NCBI RefSeq assembly: GCF_002127325.2
Contig: NC_035444.2
Location: 36,407,141-36,471,140 of the forward strand
Reading direction: 5' to 3'
DNA length: 64,000 nucleotides
DNA from: Helianthus annuus
Lineage: Eukaryota; Streptophyta; Magnoliopsida; Asterales; Asteraceae
Made by a program: the position numbers and the translations under genes. Positions 48,788 to 59,306 of this stretch are shown here, one piece after another (the first letter of the stretch is position 1; each line of letters opens with the position of its first letter). The notes beneath the pieces are model-generated. The model saw only the letters and a list, made by a program, of their open reading frames with translations. It had not been told where the DNA came from and made no database searches.

Positions 48788-50858
48788 GACTCCCCCTTGG
48801 ATATTGCCGCAGTCAATCTCAAACATTCAGACTCGTAGCTTCTTTTCTTTTCTTTCTCTCTCTTTAGCTTGAATATAATCCCGGTGGATCTGTCTTCAGC
48901 TTCAGCTCCCCCTTTCGGTAAACTCTTCAGGCTCCCCCTTTCGTCAAGCTTCCGTGCTTTGGGATCGACACCTGGCTTTCCGGTTACAAGCTCTTTTAGG
49001 AACGATATCTGGCTCCTTGCACGCTTCCGTTTAGAATTGAGCTTGTCTTCAGACTCCCCCTTAGACTCGGCTTTTGGGATCGTAGTCTGGATTTTTCCTG
49101 TAATCACTCATACAAATGATAAGTAACAATATTTTCAAATTCATTAAACATGTTCTCTAATATACTCCCCCTGTCAACAAACTTAACAGATATGGCAATA
49201 TAAAGAATCCAATTTTCTCACACATTATCATTCAAGTTCAAGTTAATGACCTTGAAGATATCATACATGTTTTTGAAGATTTTCCAAGAAATTTCAAGTT
49301 TCAAATTAATGAACTCGTTTTGTTTTCAGAAACACAATCAGCATACTTAGATTTTGAAACTCAGCAACTCAGACATCGGTTTATCGAAAATAACGCAGAA
49401 ATCAAAATCTTTTTGTGTTTTCTGAAAATATAAAGCTGTAAAGAAATATATACAAACATATTTACAAACAATATTTTTGTTTTGAGTATGCATTAGAGGA
49501 TCATATCAGTCTTTGATCAGTCACAAGTACCGTTAAGCTTTAAATCATACTCAGAATTAAACAATTCACTTAGATTGTCAATATACTGATCCACTTAAAT
49601 TTTCATACAAATTTCAACTAATTCAGGATACGATTTAGATATTTTAAGACTTAAACTCATTCATGTGTCCCACCTCTTGAATATACTCCCGTATCCAGAA
49701 TCCCAATATTCAGTCTTACAGGTAAGAATACTACAATGATGTCTGTACATAAATTAGGGTATGCGAGAACTGAGGGATCTCAGGTCAGAACTTCCGTTCA
49801 GCAGAGAGATATCAGCTTCGACTTTGCAGTGTGTTCCCTTTAGAGAATCTTTTTAGCTACAACAACTGAGTATCAATTTTATTGTCTAATCAGCTGAGGG
49901 CTTTATGCTATATTTCAAGCATTTTGGAATAAAGTATTAGCCAAGGACTAGGTCAGAACTACCGTTCAGCAGAAGTCCCGGAATAATACCCCAGACATCA
50001 TAGAGTATAAACACCTAGTATATCAGAATACGAGACCTGTCAAACGAGATTTCAGGGGTTACCTATATATCCAAGTAGTGTTCCCCACAAAATAAGCAAG
50101 TTTTGAATTTAGGTTTATATCCCGAAAAAGCTTACTAAATGTATAAAAACCTATCGACATATCATCAGTGAGACTGTTTAATGTTATTTAATCATTACAT
50201 TTCTTTAGCATACTGCAACTGTCTACTGATGTACTATCATTTCCTCTTTTTACGCAAAACTCAAATTTTTGATTTTATCATGTTTTTGGCTTTTTCAAAT
50301 TTTCTAATGTTTTTGGATTTTCTAACAATTTTTCTCCCCCTAAAATGCAAAACCATTAAAGAAATTTGACAAACCGATACTGATAGCTTTATCTCGCCAT
50401 CCATTTTCTGCTTCTCATGCTCTGTTACGCAGAAAACATAACGTACCCCCATGATTTACAACCCATGGATTTTGACCATTAGAAAACCATTCTTCAACCT
50501 GTGAGTAATCATGTTTGTTCCGCCGTGAGGGTTTCGGCATAGTCCATCACCACTTATTCTAAGTAAACTAACATCAAACATCCCAAACATCAATACAAAC
50601 CAACACAACCAACAAACATACACCAATCATCAAAACCAACACAAATTCATACAAAACAACAAACAAACTCCCTGTCTGACCAAAACCAGGGATCTTCAAT
50701 CTCTTTCCATGCAACACTCTCACAATCTTCATCTGCATATAGCACCTGCACATTCAAATTTTATCAAATACTCAAACAATTTGGCATAAAATTTCAAACA
50801 ATAAAAATAGATGCCGATTCATGCTTCGCGATCCAGGAAGCTCCGGCAATTCCACCAC
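48788..50858 (-). other. 3' non-coding region of the gag-only element
   Basis: This is 2.1 kb without a supported gene. The purine tract AAGGGGGAGTC (minus strand) touches the LTR at 48788. Four further AAGGGGGAG-like tracts lie near 48905, 48932, 49053 and 49166. A 23-bp word, GGTCAGAACTTCCGTTCAGC plus three bases, occurs at 49783-49805 and, with one mismatch, at 49951-49973. The 157-codon minus-strand ORF at 48634-49107 crosses the LTR and is not convincing. Confidence 0.65.
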
Positions 50859-53800
50859 TTAATCAAACATGGTATCCACCCAGGCCTCAGGAGCCTTAGG
50901 TGTAACCTTGATTCTAGCAACCTGAATTTTAAAATTTTTAGCCTTGAGCGGAGGAAAATTTGCATCATAGGCAACCAAAACTGAATCCTCAGACGTTTTC
51001 ACCTCAGAAGTTGAACCTTTCGTTTCAGCTTTTGGTTTCCAAATTTGTGTTTGTTTTTCAGATTTCTTTTCAACATTCTCAGTTTTTATCTCATCGACAC
51101 GTTTCTTAACCGACCATTTTTGACCTTCTGGAGCACCTCTTTTATAAAAATTTGTTTCTTTCTGAACCTGTTGCTTTTGAACAACATTTTTAGGTTTCCA
51201 GATTTTTCGAGGTTCTGTCACAACAACTATCGGTCTCCAAATCTGTGTTGTAGTCGATCCGGATGTATGAGAATTCCAGGTCTGTCTTGAATCGAACCTG
51301 TCCGATTTTGGTTTCCAAATTTGATTTGATGCAAACTTGTTTGTAGTGTACCTCCAAGTTTGTAACGAATCAAATCTGGTTGACCTTGGTTTCTCATTAC
51401 CAGATTTCTGTTTTTGAACATCAACAGACTTTGGAATTTGACATTTCCGTGCAACGTGTCCAATTTGATCACATTTAAAACAAACTTTCTTTGACACATC
51501 TTTTGGCTGTTGTTGTTTCTTTTTCATGGCCTCAAACTCTGCATTAGATTGTGTTCCAAGTTTGAGTTTTTCTTCTTCAGTGAAACTTTTTCCTTGAACA
51601 AAATTCATTTTTGTCTGAAAATTTGACCTTTCAGTTCTGTTTCGATTATGTTTCTTCCTATACCCCAAACCAGACTTCATGTTTTTCTTCTTAAAATCAG
51701 GTTTGTTATAAGACCCTTTGAAACCTTTACCAGCAAACTTCGACATTTCAGACTTCTCAATTTCAACCATCTTGAAAACTTTGTCAATTTTTTCTGAAAT
51801 CACATTCTGAATCGGGAAAACCACATCCAAGAATAGTTTGTCCGATCCAATCATGGTATAGACCAATCCTTTTGAATCATCATTCAAATTTTTCTCAGAT
51901 TTTGTATCTTTCAGATATCCATCATAAAGATTTCCTTCATCTTCATCTTGTGATTCAGACTTACCTTTTGTAGACTCATCTTTCAAAACACTATCAACCA
52001 CCTTACTCACCACCTCTGAATCATCAGCATCATCAGATTTGGTGTAAGTAACATCAATACTGTCAGGTAATTGGTCAGCTATGTTCAAACCCTTTGCCAC
52101 CTTTTCCTCATCATAAAAAGTATAATTGTCTCTCAATGGTGGTGGTACCTGATGATATTCTGAACCAATACCCTTTTTACAAACATTAGTATCTTTGTTA
52201 TCAGGTGTGATTTTGAAAATACGTTCGAGAATGTACGAAGAGTCATGATAACTTTGAAGTTTTGTAACAATCTTTTCTTTTTCAGCCAAGACTTGTTTAA
52301 GATTCGCAATTTCATCAACACGTTTGTTTAATTCAATTTGCTTTTCTTTAAATTGTCTTTCATATATTTCTTTAGTTGTTAAAGTTTCAGACAATCTTTG
52401 ATCAAAACTTTTGACTTGGCTCTTCAAAGTATCATAAGCTTCTTGTACTTTCTGACTTGACCATTTTAAAGAATCATACTGTTTTTGTAACTCTAGAAAC
52501 TTAGATTCTTTCTCAATATAATCAACACATTTTGTATCACATTTTTCTTTCAAAACTGTATTTTCTTTTTCAAAATCATGACACTTTTGTGTTAGTTTCT
52601 CAACTTTTAATTTTAGACTTTGCTCTGTGTCAATCCTTTCTTTACATTTCAGTTTTAACACATGTTCAAGTTTGTTCATTTCATTATCTTTTGTTTTGAT
52701 TATTTCTTCTTTTTCAATACAGGCTTTGCACTTTTCAATGCAATTCCTGCACTTGTTTTCCTTTTCTACAACTAAATCAACATCTGGTAGTTCAGAAGAT
52801 TCTGTTACCTCAGTAATTGGCACCTTGACATGATCAGCTGCCTTTGTCTCCTGTATCTTCTCAACATTTTCTTCCATATCTTTCTGATTCTCTTCACCAG
52901 CAAGCTTTGCAACAGTCTTTACTTCTTCAATCATCTTCTTCAACTCTTCTTCTTTTCTCTTCTTCATCTCTACCACCTTCGGTAGACTTGTTTCAAAGAC
53001 TTCTCTCAACTTGTTCATCAACTCTGGCAAATAGCTGCTATCAGAAAGCCTTTTTGTGTTGAAAACACGCTCACTTGGAAACACATTAGTCACTGCATCA
53101 AAATCAACTTTTGACGGATCTACCACCGGATTCCCCTGTGGATCCAAGTAACACTCCAACTCTTCATTCCATCTCTTGGCTCTCTGTGCTTCATGAAATG
53201 GTTCATACAGCTTGCCAATTTCCCATCTTGCACTATCTTTTCTCCACCATGTATCATGATCATCTTTTGCCACGAATGCATAACCAACCGCATCCTGTTC
53301 TGGAAGAACTTCTTTGCTCCAGTCATAGCCTTCATCATCATCATAAATGACTGCTAGAGCCCTTGATTTTTCTTCCTGCTGTTTCAACCTTGGTGGTTCG
53401 GACTTATTTTGATGATAAATCGCTTTTTTGTAATAGTCTTCGTTGAACGGATTTTCAGAAGCTTCAGCAACATATGAATTTCTGCACTCGCGCTTGAAGT
53501 GACCTTTTTGTTTGCATTTAAAACATGTCACTTTGGATTTGTCAAAACCCAGTTTAGTAGATGGTCCTCCAATTGACTTCCTCCCCGTAATTTCCATGAA
53601 CCGTTGTGCTCTACGAACTGCACTGGCCATGCACCATCTGATATCCATCAGTTCCATCTCCTCTGGATCTATTTGATCATACTCTTCTTTTGTCAAATTG
53701 GTATTTCCAATCTTCCCTGCAACGAGGCCTTCATATGCTTCCAGTACAGACGCTAAGAAAACCATCTGTTGTTTCGCTGATTCTTCACTGAAGTTCTGCC

Positions 53801-54770
53801 CATTCTTCAAATCGATTGCAATATTACACTGAAATACATTCTTTGAAGCAGTTTGATCTGAAGTGTTTGAAGAAGCACCACTGTGAAAACCACTGTGAAG
53901 ACTTTCTTTGTTCACTGTATTCGAGCTTTCAGCAGAAAAAGCTGTTTTTGGAGACCCAGCTTGTGGTATATGACTTCTGTAGTAAAGTTCCACATTCTGC
54001 TGATGCGATGGAATGTTGACTTTCGATCTCTTCAATTCTAACTCATGACTTTCAAGCCTTTCAATCAGCAAGTCAATTTTTAATTCCTCTGGCTTAATTG
54101 TGTTTTTCAGCATAAGCGCGAAATATTGCCATTCCTGATCATTTGGTAACGAATCAAACAACTTATCTACCATCAGATCTTCATCATAACTAATTCCATG
54201 CCTTGTCAACTCCATCTTCAAATGTCCAAACCTTTCAAGCATACTACAAACCGATTCATTTTTCATGCAGCTAAACAAATCAAACTCTCTACGCAACAAC
54301 TTTTTCTTGTTTTTAACAATCTCATTACTCCCAATGCATTTTCTCTCCAATGCTTCCCACAATTTCTTTGACGTTTTTTCTTGTTCAAGCAATGAAATAA
54401 TATCCTCTCTTACTGACTGTTTAATCAAAGTTATCATTCTGTATTCAGCAACAACATTCTTTACATCTTTTTCTGTATAATCTTTCTCCTCGATTAACTC
54501 TCCTCCTGCTTTTTCTGGTGCTTGATATTCAGTTACTAACTTCAACCAACTTTCAGGAGCGAAAGCTTTCACCCATCCTTCAAACCTGTTTTTCCACCAA
54601 TTGTAATCTTCGACTTTCATCAATTTCGGTGGTTTTTGTTGACTACCATACATATTTTCAAACTTCAAATTTTCTGATATCTCTTTTGAAACTTCTCTCA
54701 TCTCAGTTCTTCTTTCTGACGATTCGGAAGTAAATGCGTTGTAAAATGTGTTGTAGAATTCCTCAGCCAT
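50859..54770 (-). CDS. gag: Large Gag protein of the gag-only element, 1,303 aa
   Basis: The start is ATG 54770 (MAEEFYNTF); the frame is open 20 codons further upstream, but only from a GTG. Residues about 40-260 look like a copia-type Gag (UBN2-like: WWKNRFEGWVKAF, LWEALERKCIG, LMVDKLFDSLP). A CCHC knuckle CFKCKQKGHFKREC starts near 416 and a second, CFKCDQIGHVARKC, near 1097. Between them lies a long Lys/Glu-rich region with coiled-coil character (about 590-880) including a Cys cluster, CRNCIEKCKACIE. The C-terminal part repeats QIWKPK-like motifs. No protease, integrase or RT motif is present. At 1,303 aa it is far longer than a usual copia Gag. The ORF is fully open, which suggests it is maintained. 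Confidence 0.88.
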   Translation of the reverse strand: MAEEFYNTFYNAFTSESSERRTEMREVSKEISENLKFENMYGSQQKPPKLMKVEDYNWWKNRFEGWVKAFAPESWLKLVTEYQAPEKAGGELIEEKDYTEKDVKNVVAEYRMITLIKQSVREDIISLLEQEKTSKKLWEALERKCIGSNEIVKNKKKLLRREFDLFSCMKNESVCSMLERFGHLKMELTRHGISYDEDLMVDKLFDSLPNDQEWQYFALMLKNTIKPEELKIDLLIERLESHELELKRSKVNIPSHQQNVELYYRSHIPQAGSPKTAFSAESSNTVNKESLHSGFHSGASSNTSDQTASKNVFQCNIAIDLKNGQNFSEESAKQQMVFLASVLEAYEGLVAGKIGNTNLTKEEYDQIDPEEMELMDIRWCMASAVRRAQRFMEITGRKSIGGPSTKLGFDKSKVTCFKCKQKGHFKRECRNSYVAEASENPFNEDYYKKAIYHQNKSEPPRLKQQEEKSRALAVIYDDDEGYDWSKEVLPEQDAVGYAFVAKDDHDTWWRKDSARWEIGKLYEPFHEAQRAKRWNEELECYLDPQGNPVVDPSKVDFDAVTNVFPSERVFNTKRLSDSSYLPELMNKLREVFETSLPKVVEMKKRKEEELKKMIEEVKTVAKLAGEENQKDMEENVEKIQETKAADHVKVPITEVTESSELPDVDLVVEKENKCRNCIEKCKACIEKEEIIKTKDNEMNKLEHVLKLKCKERIDTEQSLKLKVEKLTQKCHDFEKENTVLKEKCDTKCVDYIEKESKFLELQKQYDSLKWSSQKVQEAYDTLKSQVKSFDQRLSETLTTKEIYERQFKEKQIELNKRVDEIANLKQVLAEKEKIVTKLQSYHDSSYILERIFKITPDNKDTNVCKKGIGSEYHQVPPPLRDNYTFYDEEKVAKGLNIADQLPDSIDVTYTKSDDADDSEVVSKVVDSVLKDESTKGKSESQDEDEGNLYDGYLKDTKSEKNLNDDSKGLVYTMIGSDKLFLDVVFPIQNVISEKIDKVFKMVEIEKSEMSKFAGKGFKGSYNKPDFKKKNMKSGLGYRKKHNRNRTERSNFQTKMNFVQGKSFTEEEKLKLGTQSNAEFEAMKKKQQQPKDVSKKVCFKCDQIGHVARKCQIPKSVDVQKQKSGNEKPRSTRFDSLQTWRYTTNKFASNQIWKPKSDRFDSRQTWNSHTSGSTTTQIWRPIVVVTEPRKIWKPKNVVQKQQVQKETNFYKRGAPEGQKWSVKKRVDEIKTENVEKKSEKQTQIWKPKAETKGSTSEVKTSEDSVLVAYDANFPPLKAKNFKIQVARIKVTPKAPEAWVDTMFD

Positions 54771-55009
54771 GATTTGAAATTCTTCAATTACCTGAAAATT
54801 TGTAGGATCATAGATCAGATATAGGCGCACAACATATCAAAATTTCAGCCAATTTCAACCGTAAAAACACTGTTAATTTTGCGATTTTCAGATAAAAACG
54901 TGAAGAACAAGAAAGTTAAGAAGAATTTGACAAATCTGAGTAAATTTGACTCTGAATCTGAAGGATTTCTGTGCGAATTCGTGCGTTTGATCTGTGCAAT
55001 CGAGCTCCT

Positions 55010-55021
55010 GCTCTGATACCA
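55010..55021 (-). promoter_or_regulatory. Primer binding site of the gag-only element (tRNA-iMet)
   Basis: On the minus strand, TGGTATCAGAGC lies two bases inside the 5' LTR. It is the classic complement of initiator-Met tRNA used by most plant copia elements. Confidence 0.88.
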
Positions 55022-55023
55022 CT

Positions 55024-55413
55024 TGTTAGGACCGGTTTGACTCCGAAACGATTGCGTATGACACGTTCGACGTGCGGAATTCGTGAACGTGAACGACCGA
55101 AACACACGAGACGTACTCAATCTGTGATTCTATAGAAATGTATGAAAGTATACAAGCAACACGAATCACCTTTTGCCTTTCTCTCTCTACTTTCTCTCTC
55201 TAACCTCTAAGCTCCAAGATGTGAAATGGCAAAAGTCTCTAACTAAAAGCCTAAGGCTTCTATTTATAGGCCAAGGTATAAGGAGAGTTCTCCTTATTTA
55301 CAATCATGCCACCTTGCCTTTTAGTAACAAGATATAACAATATAATCACTAAAGATCTTCTGTTTCTGCTACGAACTGAGATGACGGAGGCGATAGACAT
55401 AAATGTACTAACA
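55024..55413 (-). repeat. 5' LTR of the gag-only element (390 bp)
   Basis: It appears identical to 48398-48787. TATA box on the minus strand at 55261-55268. GGATC follows at 55414. Confidence 0.9.
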
Positions 55414-56258
55414 GGATCCTCCTTCGTTCCAGGATCATCCCAGACACCAGGATCCTTCCAGATGCCAGGATCCCTAAAAAGTTTGCAAACAGGAAGTCTA
55501 GATGTCCATCAAGGGGACTTCATTCCAATGCAGACCATTGCTTCCACTGGTCCCTCCGTTGTTCCGGAATCCCAGCAATATGGATTCCCTAACTTGAACC
55601 CAATGGGAGGTAACACTTTAAATAATTATCCTACCACTAACCATGGATTCATGCAGGATACAGGTACCAATCATGCTATGGCCAGGGAGTTGCAGAAGCT
55701 AAAAGATATGATCTCAAGTGTTCCAGGGGTAGTCAAGCCTATCCCAGAGATTGCAGATGGAAGCCACAAGGTATCTCGCTTTGCACCACCAATTTGTGAT
55801 GCAGAGGTACCCAAAAGGTTCCATATCCCTACCATGAAGCTGTATGATGGCACAACGGATCCAGAGGAGCATATAGCACAATACAGGGAGAGGATGGAGA
55901 TCAATCCTATCCCAGAAAAGTTGAAGGAAGCATGCCTATGTAAAGGATTTGGATCCACTCTTACTGGATCAGCTCTTAAGTGGCTGCTAAGTCTTCCCCC
56001 CTACTCTATTACTTCATTTGCTAATTTAGTTAATTTATTCAATAACCAATTCTCTTGTAGCAGAAAAATTGAAAAATTAACTAGTGATTTGTACAGGATA
56101 ACTCAAAATCATAATGAATCATTAAGGGATTATATAACTAAATTTAGTAAAGAATCCTTGGACATTCCCAACTTGGATATGGCTACGGCTGTTGAAGCCT
56201 TCAAAATGGGACTGCTTAAGGATTCATTATTCTATGATGATCTTGTTATGACACCATG

Positions 56259-56987
56259 TGTTAGGGCTGGATTTTCATTATAGGTGATCCTTATACGTGA
56301 TCCTAACCAGTGATCCTTGTTTCTTTGGCAGACAGTGATCCTCAGCAGGACTTCAGGATCAGGATCATGGGACATTATGGTGATCCTCATACTAACGGCC
56401 ACTTCCACTTAATACCATATTGTTTTGCAGGAACATCTAGCAGGATACGCTCTAGGCATCATGATCAAGGGACGCGTCTTCATAATTATGGCAAGAGCTT
56501 AATCGGAGATAGACGTTGCACAGGATATGGAAACATGGCTTGATTCATGGGCAGCAATTTAGGCTAGATTGTCTTTTATTTCTAAAGGGGTAATGAGCTG
56601 ATAATTAGTCCTTTTACCTAAAATAGGTCACCTACACTTGTATAAATACCACTCTCCATCATTTGGAAGAGGACACACGACATACACCGCAACTCTCACA
56701 CACTTAGACACTCGAAACAATAGTGATCCTTGTACTTAGCTCATTATCATCCGAAGTTGTAATCATTTTGTTCTTATATTGAAGTTTGGTGATCGGTAGT
56801 TGCCATCACCCGAGGTTTTTTATGCCGGAGATCATATATTGATCAAGGGCTTTTTCCTCGTATAAATCGTTGTGTCTTTGCATCTTTATCACAGAAGTGA
56901 TCCTTTACTTTCATAATTAACCAAGCATCATACCCCGTTTACATAAAGTTTGGTTGCATTATCCTTGTGTGATTTTTGACCAAAACA
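56259..56987 (+). repeat. LTR E2
   Basis: 729 bp, after the same gag breakpoint. Primer site at 56991-57008. Confidence 0.9.
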
Positions 56988-57064
56988 GTTTGGCGCCCAC
57001 CGTGGGGCAATTGGTGCTTCATTCATAAGAAAATCTTTTGTTCGAAATCATTTCAAAGAGTTAT

Positions 57065-58525
57065 ATGGCTTCATCATTGAAGAACACGTCCACGGCGATG
57101 TCTGCAGTCACCTCATCACACACCACTTTGCCTCCTCCACCGGCAGGATCTCAGAAAAATACTGAGAAGAGATCAACTCCCACTTTCTCTAAACCTCCAT
57201 CTTCTTCTGCTATGAATTCTTCTATTCCCAGTACTAGTGATATATTTGCTTTAATTTTGCAGATGAAGGATCGTATGCAGCGGCAGGATGAGACTAATGA
57301 CAGGATCCTCAGGGAAATTGGAGACCTCAAAAGACAAAAGAAAGCGGCAGAGGATCACTCCCCACTGATGCCCAAATCCTTGAGCTTCGATACTCCAATG
57401 ATCACTTCCCAGCCATCAGGGATCCCGGACATGCAAATCATAGGGGAGTCAAGAGGATCACATCTCAACTCGGCAGCAATGACTCAGACATCAGGCTCAC
57501 ATTTTCAGCCAGTAGGATCCTATCCTCAGTACATGGGATCCTTCATGAATTCAGGAGCCTATCCGGGGGCACAGTAGTTTCAAGGATCCTATTTTGTTCC
57601 AGGATCATTCCAGGGCCAAGGATCCTCCTTTGTTCCAAGATCATCCCAGGTTCAAGGATCCTCCTTCGTTCCAGGATCATCCCAGACACCAGGATCCTTC
57701 CAGATGCCAGGATCCCTAAAAAGTTTGCAAACAGGAAGTCTAGATGTCCATCAAGGGGACTTCATTCCAATGCAGACCATTGCTTCCACTGGTCCCTCCG
57801 TTGTTCCGGAATCCCAGCAATATGGATTCCCTAACTTGAACCCAATGGGAGGTAACACTTTAAATAATTATCCTACCACTAACCATGGATTCATGCAGGA
57901 TACAGGTACCAATCATGCTATGGCCAGGGAGTTGCAGAAGCTAAAAGATATGATCTCAAGTGTTCCAGGGGTAGTCAAGCCTATCCCAGAGATTGCAGAT
58001 GGAAGCCACAAGGTATCTCGCTTTGCACCACCAATTTGTGATGCAGAGGTACCCAAAAGGTTCCATATCCCTACCATGAAGCTGTATGAAGGCACAACGG
58101 ATCCAGAGGAGCATATAGCACAATACAGGGAGAGGATGGAGATCAATCCTATCCCAGAAAAGTTGAAGGAAGCATGCCTATGTAAAGGATTTGGATCCAC
58201 TCTTACTGGATCAGCTCTTAAGTGGCTGCTAAGTCTTCCCCCCTACTCTATTACTTCATTTGCTAATTTAGTTAATTTATTCAATAACCAATTCTCTTGT
58301 AGCAGAAAAATTGAAAAATTAACTAGTGATTTGTACAGGATAACTCAAAATCATAATGAATCATTAAGGGATTATATAACTAAATTTAGTAAAGAATCCT
58401 TGGACATTCCCAACTTGGATATGGCTACGGCTGTTGAAGCCTTCAAAATGGGACTGCTTAAGGATTCATTATTCTATGATGATCTTGTTATGACACCATG
58501 TGTTAGGGCTGGATTTTCATTATAG
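57065..58525 (+). pseudogene. gag: Truncated gag E2, with premature stop, fused to LTR E3
   Basis: ATG 57065; TAG at 57575-57577 as in E1. The frame reopens from Met 57704, runs through the Gag domain to 58500 and then eight codons into LTR E3. One difference from E1 and E3 is Glu for Asp in KLYDGTTDP (58087 area). Confidence 0.88.
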
Positions 58526-59229
58526 GTGATCCTTATACGTGATCCTAACCAGTGATCCTTGTTTCTTTGGCAGACAGTGATCCTCAGCAGGACTTCAGGA
58601 TCAGGATCATGGGACATTATGGTGATCCTCATACTAACGGCCACTTCCACTTAATACCATATTGTTTTGCAGGAACATCTAGCAGGATACGCTCTAGGCA
58701 TCATGATCAAGGGACGCGTCTTCATAATTATGGCAAGAGCTTAATCGGAGATAGACGTTGCACAGGATATGGAAACATGGCTTGATTCATGGGCAGCAAT
58801 TTAGGCTAGATTGTCTTTTATTTCTAAAGGGGTAATGAGCTGATAATTAGTCCTTTTACCTAAAATAGGTCACCTACACTTGTATAAATACCACTCTCCA
58901 TCATTTGGAAGAGGACACACGACATACACCGCAACTCTCACACACTTAGACACTCGAAACAATAGTGATCCTTGTACTTAGCTCATTATCATCCGAAGTT
59001 GTAATCATTTTGTTCTTATATTGAAGTTTGGTGATCGGTAGTTGCCATCACCCGAGGTTTTTTATGCCGGAGATCATATATTGATCAAGGGCTTTTTCCT
59101 CGTATAAATCGTTGTGTCTTTGCATCTTTATCACAGAAGTGATCCTTTACTTTCATAATTAACCAAGCATCATACCCCGTTTACATAAAGTTTGGTTGCA
59201 TTATCCTTGTGTGATTTTTGACCAAAACA
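58501..59229 (+). repeat. LTR E3
   Basis: 729 bp, TATAAATA at 58883-58890. Primer site TGGCGCCCACCGTGGGGC at 59233-59250. This is the LTR that leads into a full gag-pol. Confidence 0.9.
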
Positions 59230-59306
59230 GTTTGGCGCCCACCGTGGGGCAATTGGTGCTTCATTCATAAGAAAATCTTTTGTTCGAAATCATTTCAAAG
59301 AGTTAT

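Larger units (their letters stand above)
48398..55413 (-). mobile_element. Gag-only copia-like LTR element (TR-GAG type), 7,016 bp
   Basis: It has two 390-bp LTRs that appear identical, a 5-bp duplication GGATC, an initiator-Met primer site and a purine tract. It has one long minus-strand Gag ORF with no protease, integrase or RT. The gene content fits the non-autonomous TR-GAG class. It must borrow enzymes from an autonomous relative not seen here. Because it interrupts only unit E1, it inserted after the array was amplified. Confidence 0.9.
47802..56258 (+). pseudogene. gag: Truncated gag E1, interrupted by the gag-only element
   Basis: ATG 47802. TAG at 48311-48313 replaces the Gln of GAYPGAQQ. 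The copy is then split at 48397/55414 by a 7-kb element and resumes to 56258, where it meets LTR E2 at the same base as E0 and E2. It shares the TAG and the variant CCAAGATCATCC with gag E2, so the two are sister duplicates. Confidence 0.88.

Noticed and set aside
55306..56283. 325-codon ORF joining the gag-only element's LTR to gag E1
   Set aside because: It is an accidental fusion created by the insertion. The first ~40 residues are LTR sequence and the upstream Met is not part of a native gene.
59233..59250. tRNA gene at the TGGCGCCCACCGTGGGGC sites
   Set aside because: Only the 18-nt primer complement is present, with no cloverleaf around it.
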